From assembly GCF_000938265.1 (NCBI RefSeq), contig NZ_JYFC01000001.1:620001-684000 (forward strand): 64,000 bases of DNA, given 5' to 3'. The translations under genes were made by a program, and so were the position numbers. The notes below the pieces were generated by a model, which made no database searches, had not been told where the DNA came from, and was given only the letters and a program-made list of their open reading frames with translations. The DNA comes from Agreia bicolorata. Its GTDB lineage: Bacteria > Actinomycetota > Actinomycetes > Actinomycetales > Microbacteriaceae. Positions within the stretch are counted from its first letter, which is position 1. Each line of letters opens with the position of its first letter. This document shows positions 9,549 to 18,762 of the stretch, piece after piece.

Positions 9549-10832
9549 CTACCGCCCCAGAGCCCGGAATTTCAGGTCGGCGACGCTCTCGACGTCGGGC
9601 AGCACGGTCGCCACGCGGGTGAACCCGGCGTCGGCGAGTCGCTCGAGCTGAAGCTTGGCGTTCTTGGCCTTGCGCTCGAGCCGCACCCGAGCACCGGATG
9701 CGATCAGCTCGGTCTTCAGCGACTGCATCAGCACCGCAGGTGCCGCGGCGTCATGAAGCACAACGACGGAGTCTGCCGCCTGCTCATCTGGCAGATCGAC
9801 GAGATCGACGATGCGCTCAAACCCGATCGAGAATCCGACGGCGGGAACATCCGTTCCGAGGAATCGGCCGATCATTCCGTCGTAGCGCCCGCCACCACCG
9901 AGCGAGAATGCGAAGTCGGGGTGAGCGATCTCGAAAATAGTGCCCGTGTAATAGCCCATACCCCGAACCAGGAACGGGTCGAATCGAATGCGTCCGGCAT
10001 CCACCGCGTCACCGATCGACGCGAGCTCGGCGATCACGTCTGAGTCGACGCCCTCGGGCAGCGCACGCGCGATCGCGTCGTGCCCGAACGGGCGCGCGGC
10101 GCCATCCTGCGGCCGCAAAAAGAACGACTCGAGGGCATCTGTCGCCTCGGCCAGCTGTGGCGTCTTGCTTCGCAACTCTTCGATGACTCCCGCGGTGCCG
10201 ATCTTGTCGATCTTGTCGATGACGATGAGAACGAAATCGTGCTGATCTGCCGGAAAACCGAAGAGCTCGAGCATGCCGATGAGCAACCGGCGATCGTTGA
10301 TGCGCACCGTGGATCCCTGCAGGCCGAGCGCATCCAATGTGGAGAGCGTCGCGGAGATCAACTCGACCTCGGCGAGAGCGGAGGCATCGCCGATGATGTC
10401 GATGTCGCACTGCATGAACTGGCGGTAGCGACCCTTCTGCGGACGCTCGGCGCGCCAAACAGGCGCGATCTGAACGCTGCGGAATACGGCCGGAAGCTCC
10501 GCCCGGTGAGTGGCGTAGAAGCGCGCGAGCGGAACAGTGAGGTCGAAGCGCAGGCCCAGGTCAGCGAGCGCTTGCGCGTCGTTGCTCTCTGCAGCCGCGT
10601 CGAGATCGCTTCTCTCGATGCCCCGCCTCAGCACGCTGAACGACAGCTTCTCGTTGTCTCCACCCAGGCCCGAGTGCAGGCGCTGGATGTCTTCCATCAC
10701 CGGCGTCTCGATCTCGTCGAACCCGTGCGCCGAGTAACTGCGTCGGATCACGCCAAGCGCGTGCTCCCTCTTGGCCTTCTCGCCGGGGAGGAAATCGCGC
10801 ATGCCACGGGGAGGGGTTACTGCAGAAGCCAT
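9549..10832 (-). CDS. hisS: Histidyl-tRNA synthetase
   Basis: A 427-residue class II aminoacyl-tRNA synthetase. Motif 2 runs FRSVQIAPVWRAERPQKGRYRQFMQ..DID, motif 3 is near SIGFERI, and the histidine-specific stretch LVRGMGYYTGTIFEI is present with SLGGGGRYDGMIG. A C-terminal anticodon-binding domain follows (VVVLHD.. onward). It attaches histidine to tRNA-His in the cytoplasm. It begins nine bases after the mazG stop, so it is probably co-transcribed. Confidence 0.97.
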   Translation of the reverse strand: MASAVTPPRGMRDFLPGEKAKREHALGVIRRSYSAHGFDEIETPVMEDIQRLHSGLGGDNEKLSFSVLRRGIERSDLDAAAESNDAQALADLGLRFDLTVPLARFYATHRAELPAVFRSVQIAPVWRAERPQKGRYRQFMQCDIDIIGDASALAEVELISATLSTLDALGLQGSTVRINDRRLLIGMLELFGFPADQHDFVLIVIDKIDKIGTAGVIEELRSKTPQLAEATDALESFFLRPQDGAARPFGHDAIARALPEGVDSDVIAELASIGDAVDAGRIRFDPFLVRGMGYYTGTIFEIAHPDFAFSLGGGGRYDGMIGRFLGTDVPAVGFSIGFERIVDLVDLPDEQAADSVVVLHDAAAPAVLMQSLKTELIASGARVRLERKAKNAKLQLERLADAGFTRVATVLPDVESVADLKFRALGR

Positions 10833-10841
10833 TGTTCGATT

Positions 10842-11540
10842 CTATTGATCGCGGGCAGAGGTCTCTGCCTCGCGGATCTCGCTCTGCAGATCACGCAGCG
10901 TCGACCTGAGGGCGCGCTCCGCGTCGAGACCCCGAGCCTTGGCCGACGCGACGATCGCCAGGAGCAACCCGCCGAGCTCGTCTTCGGTCTGCATGGGGAT
11001 CGTCTCGATCGCATCCTTGTCGAGCACTCCGACCTTCTGGGCACGCCCGATGACCTTGTCGGCGAGCGCGAGGGCCGGCATGCCCTGAGGGATACCGTCG
11101 AGCACGCTCGTGCGCCCGGGCTTCTCGACCGCCTTCAGATCGTCCCAGACAGCGACGACATCGTCGGCCGTATGGGCGACGGCTTCGCCGAACACATGCG
11201 GATGCCGGCCGACCATCTTGGCCGTCATGCGCTCGGCTACGACCTCGATATCGAAGTCTTCACCGGGCGTGTGCGCGGCCAGGTCGGCGTGGAACAGCAC
11301 CTGATAGAGCACGTCACCGAGCTCTTCGATGATGTCGTCGCGCGTTCCGGATTCAAGCGCCTCGACCAGCTCATAGCTCTCTTCGATGAGGTACTGCACC
11401 AGCGAGGCATGCGTCTGTTCCGCATCCCAAGGGCACCCGCCGGGGGCGCGAAGCTGCGCGACCACCCGCACGAGTTCGTCGAGCCTCGAGTCTGGAACGT
11501 CGGGCTGCTGCGGTGCATGGGAGAAGGGGGAATTGGTCAC
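10842..11540 (-). CDS. mazG: Nucleoside triphosphate pyrophosphohydrolase MazG
   Basis: About 232 residues. MazG all-alpha NTP pyrophosphohydrolase with the metal-binding pattern CPWDAEQTHASL..LIEESYELVEALE (EExxE plus a downstream ELGDVLYQVLFHA with E and D). It hydrolyses non-canonical or stress-related NTPs to NMP and pyrophosphate. The GTG at 11540 is preferred because GGAGG lies five bases upstream; a GTG at 11555 and a longer frame to 11597 are possible but lack a ribosome site. It forms a unit with hisS. Confidence 0.9.
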   Translation of the reverse strand: MTNSPFSHAPQQPDVPDSRLDELVRVVAQLRAPGGCPWDAEQTHASLVQYLIEESYELVEALESGTRDDIIEELGDVLYQVLFHADLAAHTPGEDFDIEVVAERMTAKMVGRHPHVFGEAVAHTADDVVAVWDDLKAVEKPGRTSVLDGIPQGMPALALADKVIGRAQKVGVLDKDAIETIPMQTEDELGGLLLAIVASAKARGLDAERALRSTLRDLQSEIREAETSARDQ

Positions 11541-11606
11541 GGGGGCCTCCGTCACCAACTCTAATCGCGGCATCCACATTGCCAGATTCGATGCCACTGA
11601 TGAACA

Positions 11607-12476
11607 TCAGCGCGACTTTACCCGCGTAGCGATGAGCATGGTGCTGGTCGCAGCTACAGCAGCAACGATCCATGTGATGGCCTGCATCGCCCAGAACGGA
11701 CCGTCTGCGAGATCGCGCGCTGGGGTGGTGAGATTCGACTCGGCGAACACGAGCGTGGAGTTCATCAGCGCGTGGGCCCACGCCGCCGGCCACATCGACG
11801 ACGACATGATGCGAGCCGCCGAGAGCACGAAGCCGATGATGAGCAGATCCACGCTCGTCGCAGCGACGTCGCGGAGCGAGAAGTCACCGCTCGACGCGTA
11901 ACCGAGGGTGAGCGGGAGATGCCACAGCGCCCAGAGCACCGCTATGAGCGCGCTCGCGCGGACTGCTCCCAGCGGTGCGAGGGTGGTCTGCAGCGCGCCG
12001 CGCCAGCCGATCTCCTCGCCCGTGACCGTAAGCAGCCCGAGCAGGGCGAACGGCAGGATGAGCGGAAGCAGAGTCCACGCCTCGGGTGAGGGCTGCCATG
12101 CCACCACGCCGATGGCAACACCCAGGCAGGTCGAAACAGCCGGAATGACAAGGAATACTCCGAGCATGACGGCCCAGGTGCCCGCGATGCGCCGCGATGC
12201 GAACGGGCGGATTCCGACCCACCTCACGAACGAGGCGCGACGGCGGGCGAGCAGGTGGGCGGCGAGCGCTGAGAGAGCTGGCGCCCAGGAGAGCAGCGGG
12301 ACCGTCGCGTTGAACGAATCGGCGTCAGCACCTGTCAGCCACAGTGGGGCCATCACCGCAGTCGTGATGGCGGCCAGTACGCCGAGGAACCAGGCGAACG
12401 TTCGACGTGCGACGAGATCGAGACCGCCGCCTACCGGGGCCGCGGGTAGCGTCGGGGCAGGGACATGATGATTCAC
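11607..12476 (-). CDS. CPBP-family intramembrane metalloprotease
   Basis: A 289-residue polytopic membrane protein of the CAAX-protease/bacteriocin-processing (CPBP, Abi) family. Motif 1 is GEEIGWRG (153-160, Glu154/Glu155), motif 2 is LWALWHLP (181-188, His186) and motif 3 is WAHALMNST with His and Asn near the C-terminus. All putative glutamate and metal-site residues are intact. The start is the GTG at 12476, preceded by GAGGAG at ideal spacing. It is the last of three same-strand genes after the NarL-type two-component system, 97 bases beyond the response regulator, so that system may control it. The substrate is unknown. Confidence 0.87.
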   Translation of the reverse strand: MNHHVPAPTLPAAPVGGGLDLVARRTFAWFLGVLAAITTAVMAPLWLTGADADSFNATVPLLSWAPALSALAAHLLARRRASFVRWVGIRPFASRRIAGTWAVMLGVFLVIPAVSTCLGVAIGVVAWQPSPEAWTLLPLILPFALLGLLTVTGEEIGWRGALQTTLAPLGAVRASALIAVLWALWHLPLTLGYASSGDFSLRDVAATSVDLLIIGFVLSAARIMSSSMWPAAWAHALMNSTLVFAESNLTTPARDLADGPFWAMQAITWIVAAVAATSTMLIATRVKSR

Positions 12477-12573
12477 TGTGCTCTCCTCAGTCGCGGTGGC
12501 GCGTACCGCCGCCGCCAAGAAGAGCCTCTCGTGCGGCGGCACCGCGCGTATCGCCCCGCAGGACGGTTCTATA

Positions 12574-13233
12574 TCACCCCCGAGGGTGAGCGACGAGCCC
12601 GTTCTCGTAGGCGAAGATCACGGCGTGCACGCGGTCGCGTAAGCCGAGCTTCATCAACACGGCGCGCACGTGCGTCTTCACGGTGTCGTAGGCGAGGTGG
12701 AGCCGCTCGCCGATCTCGGCGTTCGAACATCCGGTGGCGAGGAGGCCAAGAATCTCTACTTCTCGGGGCGTCAGTGGCGCGAGCACACTGAAGTCCGCCG
12801 TCGGCGCCCGTCGGACGTGCTCGATGACGGCAGTGACAATGTGCGGCGCAAGCACTGAACTCCCGTTCGCAACATCGCAGATGGCCGCGATGAGTGCCTC
12901 GGGCCGCGTGTCTTTCGTGAGAAAGCCGCTCGCTCCGGCGCGCAGCGCGCCGACGACGAGGTCGTCGGCGTCAAAGGTGGTGAGAACGAGCACGCGAGTA
13001 GACGGAGACAGGCGCGCGACCTTCGCGGTGGTCCGGATGCCATCGAGTCTCGGCATTCGAATGTCCATGAGCATGACATCAACCTGGCGCGCACGGAGTG
13101 CCCCGATAGCCTCCAGCCCGTCACCTGCCTCGCCTACGACGTCGATGCGGGGGTCGGCACGGAGCACCGTTGCGAGGGATGCACGCAGCAGTTCCTGATC
13201 GTCGACGAGCAAGACCCGAACGGGCGCCGTCAC
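12574..13233 (-). CDS. Response regulator, NarL/LuxR type
   Basis: A 219-residue DNA-binding response regulator. The receiver domain (1-120) has acidic pocket Asp11/Asp12, phospho-acceptor Asp57 (LMDIRMP) and lysine in FLTKDT. The C-terminal LuxR helix-turn-helix is LTPREVEILGLLATGCSNAEIGERLHLAYDTVKTHV. The GTG start overlaps the kinase stop as GTGA, so the pair is coupled. It is the partner of the kinase at 13230. Confidence 0.93.
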   Translation of the reverse strand: MTAPVRVLLVDDQELLRASLATVLRADPRIDVVGEAGDGLEAIGALRARQVDVMLMDIRMPRLDGIRTTAKVARLSPSTRVLVLTTFDADDLVVGALRAGASGFLTKDTRPEALIAAICDVANGSSVLAPHIVTAVIEHVRRAPTADFSVLAPLTPREVEILGLLATGCSNAEIGERLHLAYDTVKTHVRAVLMKLGLRDRVHAVIFAYENGLVAHPRG

Positions 13234-14399
13234 TGGGTGGCCCCTGCTGTTGGGCTGATCCGTGCGGGAACCGTGGCGCGCAGGCACCAACCCTCGGTGT
13301 TCCGCTCGACATCGAACGCGCCGCCCGCGGCGCTGACACGTTCGGCAAGGGAGATCAAGCCGGATCCCGCGTCCGCGCTCGACCGCCGTCCCGCGCCGCC
13401 GTCGTCGCCCACCTCGAGGGTTGCAGCGGTGGCCGACCATGTCAGGCGGACCTTCACAGCCACGGGCGCTTCCAGGTGCCGAAGCGTATTCGTGATGCCC
13501 TCCTGCGCGACGCGCACAAGCGCTAGCTCAGCATCTGAGGTGAGCACTCCGCGTGGACCCTTCTCGACAAGGTTCACGACGTGCAGAGGTGTCGACGCCG
13601 CCTCGACGAGCGAGGGCAGCGCGTCGAGGGTCGGAACGATGGCTGTACCGGACGGGGCTGCATCGAGTACCCGCAACATCGCACGTAGATCCGCGAGCGC
13701 CTCACGGCCCGTGTCTGCGATGTGTCTGATCGCCTGGCGGGTGGCGTCGTCACGGATGCCAATCCGGGCTGCCTCGGCCTGAGCGACCATGAGCGCGAGA
13801 GAGTGTCCAATGGCATCGTGAAGGTCGCGGCGGATATTCGCTCGCTCGGCGAGACGGGCAGCAGCCAGACGAACCCCCTCATCAGCCTCGGATTCTTCGC
13901 GGCGGACCCTGGTATGCCGGGCCGCCAGCCAGACGCCGACGACGATCACGAGCAGCACCGCCGCCTCCAGCAGTTGCAAGCCTGCGGCGGTGGCATCGGC
14001 AAGCCGTGTGATGGCAAGGCTCTCCGCCAATACGACACCGATGACGCCCGTGGCGAGCGCGAGGCGGGGTCTTGGTGGCGCGGCCGTGGTTGTCACCCTC
14101 CACGATACGAGCAGGAAACATCCTGCAGACGGCAGCAGAACGCCGGTCGACCACCCGGGCATCGGTACGACCGCGAGGACGACCATCGCGCTCGAGGCGA
14201 CCGCGAACGCTCGGATCCCGCGGCGCCCCGCGATATGGAGGGCGAGGTGAAGCGTCACTGCGGCGAGCACGACGCCGCCGACGACGACCGTCGACGATCC
14301 GGCCTGCATCATCGCAACGACCACAAGCGCGCTCGCCAGCCCGAGGACGGGCTGGCAGACCTGGGCCACTCGGCGCCACGCATCCCACCGACCCATCAT
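13230..14399 (-). CDS. Sensor histidine kinase, HisKA_3 type
   Basis: A 389-residue membrane kinase. About six hydrophobic segments (16-160) come first, without an obvious extracellular sensor domain. The HisKA_3 dimerisation helix follows with phospho-acceptor His194 (RRDLHDAIGHS), then a GHKL ATPase with N-box QEGITNTLRH and G-boxes GDDGGAG and GSGLISLAERV. The short loops suggest a signal sensed in or at the membrane, as in DesK/LiaS-like kinases. It is transcribed ahead of its regulator. Confidence 0.9.
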   Translation of the reverse strand: MMGRWDAWRRVAQVCQPVLGLASALVVVAMMQAGSSTVVVGGVVLAAVTLHLALHIAGRRGIRAFAVASSAMVVLAVVPMPGWSTGVLLPSAGCFLLVSWRVTTTAAPPRPRLALATGVIGVVLAESLAITRLADATAAGLQLLEAAVLLVIVVGVWLAARHTRVRREESEADEGVRLAAARLAERANIRRDLHDAIGHSLALMVAQAEAARIGIRDDATRQAIRHIADTGREALADLRAMLRVLDAAPSGTAIVPTLDALPSLVEAASTPLHVVNLVEKGPRGVLTSDAELALVRVAQEGITNTLRHLEAPVAVKVRLTWSATAATLEVGDDGGAGRRSSADAGSGLISLAERVSAAGGAFDVERNTEGWCLRATVPARISPTAGATQ

Positions 14400-14480
14400 G
14401 AGTCAATCGTGCCACCGTCCGATAGGCGCCGCCTCGCCCTGCAGGGTGAGCGCCGCGCGTCGCCGCGACTGCTGTGCAAA

Positions 14481-17400
14481 CTACTCGGCGGGCGCAACTA
14501 CCGAAGCGGGGAACAGCGCCGTGAGCACTCCCTTTGTCCAATCGATGAGAGCGGCGTCTTCGAGAACGGCGCCATCGACGACGGGCAGCGGAATAGAGAC
14601 GGCCCCCGCCTGGGCGAAGTACTTGGCGTCGGGGTACATGCGACGCATGCGCACCTGGATGGAGTCCGGCAGATCGGCGGGCGCCAGGCGAAGATTCGAG
14701 CCCATGGTCACGACCTCGCCGAGGCCCGACTTCTGAGCCTGGCGGCGCAGACGCGATACGGCGACGAGGTTCGCCACCTGGGCCGGCGGCTCGCCGTAGC
14801 GGTCGGTCAACTCCTCGATGACCAGATCGATCTGCTCGTCGTTCGACGTGGGTGAGCTCGCCGTGGAGAGCTTCTGGTAGGCCTCGAGGCGAAGCCGCTC
14901 GCTGTCGACGTAGTCATCGGGAATGTGCGCATCCACCGGCAACTCGAGCCTGAGCTCGGTCTGCCCCTCGGCGACGTCTCCACGGAACGTCGACACGGCC
15001 TCGCCGATCATGCGCAGGTAGAGGTCGAAGCCGACGCCGGCGATGTGCCCGGACTGCTCGCCGCCAAGGAGATTTCCGGCACCTCTGATCTCGAGGTCTT
15101 TGAGAGCGACCTGGATGCCCGAGCCGAGCTCGTTGTTGGCTGCCAGAGTGGTGAGTCGGTCGTTCGCGAGATCGGTGAGCGGCTTGTGCTCGTCGTAGAG
15201 CAGATAGGCATAGGCGCGTTCGCGGCCTCGGCCCACCCGCCCTCGCAACTGATGCAGCTGGCTGAGGCCGTACTTGTCGGCCCGGTCGACGATGAGGGTG
15301 TTGGCGTTCGCGATGTCGAGCCCCGTCTCGATGATCGTGGTCGACACGAGCACGTCGAACTTGCGCTCCCAGAAATCGACGATCACCTGTTCGAGCTGGT
15401 GCTCACCGAGCTGGCCGTGGGCCACCCCGACGCGCGCCTCGGGCACCAGTTCAGCCAGCTGCGCGGCCACCTTGTTGATGCTCGAGACCCGGTTGTGCAC
15501 GAAGAAGACCTGGCCCTCGCGCAGCAGTTCTCGCCGAATCGCCGCGCCCACCTGTTTGTCGGAGTACGGACCGACGAAGGTGAGGATCGGGTGCCGGTCT
15601 TCGGGCGGGGTCGCCAGCGTCGACATCTCGCGGATGCCGGTGACGGCCATCTCGAGCGTTCGGGGAATGGGGGTGGCGCTCATCGAGAGGATGTCGACGT
15701 TCGTCTTGAGCTTCTTCAGCGCATCTTTGTGCTCGACGCCGAAGCGCTGCTCTTCGTCGATGATCATGAGGCCCAGGTCTTTGAACCCGATGTTCTCGGA
15801 CAGCAGGCGGTGCGTAGCGATGACCACGTCGACCGTGCCGTCTTTCATGCCGGCAATCGTCTCCTTCGACTCCTTTTCTGTCTGGAATCTGCTCAGAGGG
15901 CGAAGGTGCACGGGGAACCCGGCGAAACGCTCCTGGAACGTCTCGAGGTGCTGACGCACCAGAAGTGTTGTCGGAACGAGCACGGCGACCTGCTTGCCGT
16001 CTTGCACCGCCTTGAATGCCGCGCGCACCGCGACCTCGGTCTTTCCGAAGCCGACGTCGCCCGAGAGGAGTCTGTCCATCGGAATGGGCCGCTCCATGTC
16101 GGCCTTCACTTCGTCGATCACGGTGAGCTGGTCGGGCGTCTCGGCGAACGGGAAGGCCTCTTCGAGCTCGCGTTGCCAGGGTGTGTCGGGACCGAACGCG
16201 TGCCCCTTCGACGCCATGCGCGCCGAGTAGAGCTTCACCAGCTCGACCGCGATGTCGCGCACGGCCTTGCGGGCCTTGCCCTTTGCTGCTGACCAGTCAC
16301 TGCCGCCCATCTTCGACAGCCCAGGCGCCTCGCCGCCGACGTAGCGCGACAGCAGATCGAGCTGATCGGTGGGCACGTAGAGCTTGTCGCCGGGATAGCC
16401 GCGCTTCGAGGGCGCGTACTCGATGACGAGATACTCGCGTGTGGTCTTGATGGGGTTGCGGCCGCCCGACTTGACCTCGCGCTGAGTGAGCTCGATGAAT
16501 TTGCCGATGCCGTGGGTGGTGTGAACGACGTAGTCGCCCTGCTTCAGCTGCAGCGGGTCGACGACATTGCGTCGCCGCGAGGCGAGCTTCTTGACCTGGC
16601 GGGAGTCATAGCCGACGGTTCGACCGTAGAATTCGGACTCCGCGATGAGCGCGAGTTTGATCTCAGGCAATTGGAAGCCGTGGTCGACCGTGGCCTTGAG
16701 GAGATAGGCGATGCCGGGCTCCGCATCGGCCGGGAAGAGCTCGACGACGCGAGCCGCGATCTCGTTCTCGGCCAGAACATCGGCGGCCCGCTCGACGAGC
16801 CCCGCGCCCTGGGCGACGACGGCGACAGTCCAGCCGTCGGCGACGAGACCGCGCACGTGCTCGATGGCGCCGTCGACGTTGCCCTGAAAGCTCGGCACCG
16901 GATCGGCCTCGATGCGCACCGTGAGGTGTTCTTCGATGTCGCGATGCTCCGGCAGTACTTCGATGAGGCCGTCGGCAGATCCCGGGGCGGACTGGAACGT
17001 CGAAAGAGTCCACCACGCGCGGTCGGTTCCAGCCGCAGCACGCAGCTCGTTGAGAGTGATGAACTCTCCGCTGGTCAGGTCGATCGGCGCTTCGGCTCCG
17101 GCGGTCGCGGCAGTCCACGCCGCCGCGAGGAACTCCCGGTTCGTCTCGGCCAGGCTCACTGCACGACTGGCGACCTTCTCCGGCGAGAGCACGGCGATGG
17201 CCGACCCCTTCGGCAGATAGTGCGCAACGGTGACAAGCCTGTCGAGGAGGGCCGGCGCAAGAGACTCCATGCCCTCGACCGGGATTCCCTCGGCGATCTT
17301 GGCGAGCAGCGCGGCGATGCTCGGAAACTCGTGCTGCATCTCTCTGGCGCGCTGGCGCACCGCGTCGGAGAGGAGGAGTTCGCGGCTGGGCGGAAGGTCG

Positions 17401-18083
17401 ACCGCGGCGACCGGGGTGTCGAGGGACCGTTGGTCGGCCACGGAGAAGGCCCGGATGGATTCGACCTCGTCTCCGAAGAAGTCGACCCGGTAGGGGTGCT
17501 CGGCAATGGGCGGAAAAACATCGAGAATGCCGCCTCTCACCGCATACTCGCCCCGGCGAGTGACCATGTCGACGCGCGAGTAGGCAAGATTCACCAGGTC
17601 GAGCGACAGCCGGGAGAGATCGTATCCACGCCCGCCCGTGACCAGGTGGATGGGTTCGAGGTCGGCGAGGTTGTCGGCAAGGGGCTGGAGCGCAGCGCGC
17701 ACCGAGGCTACGACAACGATCGGCTTCTCACCGCTCCAGGTAGAGAGCCGGCGCAGCGCGTCGATTCTCTTTCCGACGATCTCAGCGCTCGGGCTGAGAC
17801 GTTCGTGCGGCAGCGTCTCCCACGCGGGGAACTCGACGATCTCGGCCTCGGGGGCCATAGAGGCGAGGGTTCCCCTGAGCATCTCGGACTCGCGCCCGGT
17901 GGCAGTGACCACGAGCAGTGCCTGAGGTAGACCATTCGCCCCGCGCTGGTCGAGCAGGCCCGCGAGCAGTGGCGCGCGAAGCCCTTCTGTCAGGGAGAAA
18001 TCGACATCGCGCGCCGCATAGGCGAGGGCGTTATCGAACGTGGAGGCGCGCGAAAGCGCGTGAGTCAAGCCCTGGAGGATCAC
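14481..18083 (-). CDS. mfd: Transcription-repair coupling factor Mfd
   Basis: A 1200-residue Mfd. It has an N-terminal UvrB-like module, the CarD-like RNA-polymerase interaction domain (KQGDYVVHTTHGIGKFIELTQRE), and a RecG-like motor with Walker A SGDVGFGKTEVAVRAAF, DEEQ box IDEEQRFGVEHK and motif VSTTIIETGLDIANANTLIVDRAD. The C-terminal TRCF domain follows. It dislodges stalled RNA polymerase and recruits UvrA to the template strand. The GTG start has no ribosome site but TAAGCT lies six bases upstream. It is divergent from the small membrane protein at 18176. Confidence 0.98.
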   Translation of the reverse strand: MILQGLTHALSRASTFDNALAYAARDVDFSLTEGLRAPLLAGLLDQRGANGLPQALLVVTATGRESEMLRGTLASMAPEAEIVEFPAWETLPHERLSPSAEIVGKRIDALRRLSTWSGEKPIVVVASVRAALQPLADNLADLEPIHLVTGGRGYDLSRLSLDLVNLAYSRVDMVTRRGEYAVRGGILDVFPPIAEHPYRVDFFGDEVESIRAFSVADQRSLDTPVAAVDLPPSRELLLSDAVRQRAREMQHEFPSIAALLAKIAEGIPVEGMESLAPALLDRLVTVAHYLPKGSAIAVLSPEKVASRAVSLAETNREFLAAAWTAATAGAEAPIDLTSGEFITLNELRAAAGTDRAWWTLSTFQSAPGSADGLIEVLPEHRDIEEHLTVRIEADPVPSFQGNVDGAIEHVRGLVADGWTVAVVAQGAGLVERAADVLAENEIAARVVELFPADAEPGIAYLLKATVDHGFQLPEIKLALIAESEFYGRTVGYDSRQVKKLASRRRNVVDPLQLKQGDYVVHTTHGIGKFIELTQREVKSGGRNPIKTTREYLVIEYAPSKRGYPGDKLYVPTDQLDLLSRYVGGEAPGLSKMGGSDWSAAKGKARKAVRDIAVELVKLYSARMASKGHAFGPDTPWQRELEEAFPFAETPDQLTVIDEVKADMERPIPMDRLLSGDVGFGKTEVAVRAAFKAVQDGKQVAVLVPTTLLVRQHLETFQERFAGFPVHLRPLSRFQTEKESKETIAGMKDGTVDVVIATHRLLSENIGFKDLGLMIIDEEQRFGVEHKDALKKLKTNVDILSMSATPIPRTLEMAVTGIREMSTLATPPEDRHPILTFVGPYSDKQVGAAIRRELLREGQVFFVHNRVSSINKVAAQLAELVPEARVGVAHGQLGEHQLEQVIVDFWERKFDVLVSTTIIETGLDIANANTLIVDRADKYGLSQLHQLRGRVGRGRERAYAYLLYDEHKPLTDLANDRLTTLAANNELGSGIQVALKDLEIRGAGNLLGGEQSGHIAGVGFDLYLRMIGEAVSTFRGDVAEGQTELRLELPVDAHIPDDYVDSERLRLEAYQKLSTASSPTSNDEQIDLVIEELTDRYGEPPAQVANLVAVSRLRRQAQKSGLGEVVTMGSNLRLAPADLPDSIQVRMRRMYPDAKYFAQAGAVSIPLPVVDGAVLEDAALIDWTKGVLTALFPASVVAPAE

Positions 18084-18089
18084 CGTCCA

Positions 18090-18095
18090 AGCTTA
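18090..18095 (-). promoter_or_regulatory. -10 hexamer of mfd, probable leaderless start
   Basis: TAAGCT on the minus strand, six bases before the GTG of mfd, with no Shine-Dalgarno sequence between. Confidence 0.45.
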
Positions 18096-18175
18096 CGCGG
18101 GCCCGCCGACAGGCACCCCTGGCGCCGGTAGAGTTCCTAGCGACCCACTCCGCCCGAACCGTTCCGAGGATCCCC

Positions 18176-18744
18176 GTGTCTCACGTTCCCCCCATCGAAC
18201 CATCCGAGCCGGCTCGCGACGAGCGCCCGCGGCCCCGCTTTGGCGAGTATTCGCCGCCGTCGCAGACGCCCCCTGTCGAGGCCTCTCAGCCTCAACCCTT
18301 CGCTGCATCGACGTTCACACCGTCGTCAGCCGTCTTCCACAACGCTCCCGCCGAACCACGAAGACGCTTGGAGTCGTGGCCTTCATCGTGTCACTCGTGG
18401 TGCTCGTGTTCGCCCTCGTGCTCTCGGTCGTTGCCGGGCTCGCGTTCGCGCCCCTCTTCGGCCAGGCCGTCACTGACGGAGGCACGATCGATCAGACGGC
18501 GATCTCTGAAGACGACCCCGGCGTAGCGGCATTCGGCATGCTGGCCTCTGCATACTTCATCGGCGGAACGCTGCTCGGCCTCTGGGCGCTCGCGCAGGGC
18601 ATCGTCGCCACCGTCACCAAGCGCGGTCGGGCATTCGGAATAGTCGCCATGGCCCTGGCCGTGGCAACGCCCGTGATCTCGTTCGTCGTCTTTTACGCCG
18701 TGACCTTCGCCTCGGCGCCGGAGATCTTCAGCAAGATCGGTTGA
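18176..18744 (+). pseudogene. DUF4190-like Pro-rich two-TM protein, frameshifted
   Basis: The first 60 or so codons from the GTG at 18176 give a Pro/Ser-rich, hydrophilic N-terminus ending ..FHNAPAEPR. The frame then has to change by a one-base loss near 18345-18375 to reach KTLGVVAFIVSLVVLV and two transmembrane helices (..YFIGGTLLGLWALAQGIVATVTKRGRAFGIVAMALAVATPVISFVVFYAV). This Pro-rich head plus KTLGVVAF-type start of helix 1 is the usual layout of DUF4190-like actinobacterial membrane proteins. Supplying one base gives 189 residues. Alternatively only the 122-residue part from the GTG at 18376 is made. Function unknown. Confidence 0.6.
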
Positions 18745-18762
18745 CGTTGAGAGCGCGATGCA

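Noticed and set aside
12407-12791. Small plus-strand frames over the CPBP gene start and response regulator
   Set aside because: Arg-rich shadow translations without ribosome sites; the minus-strand genes have clear motifs and starts.
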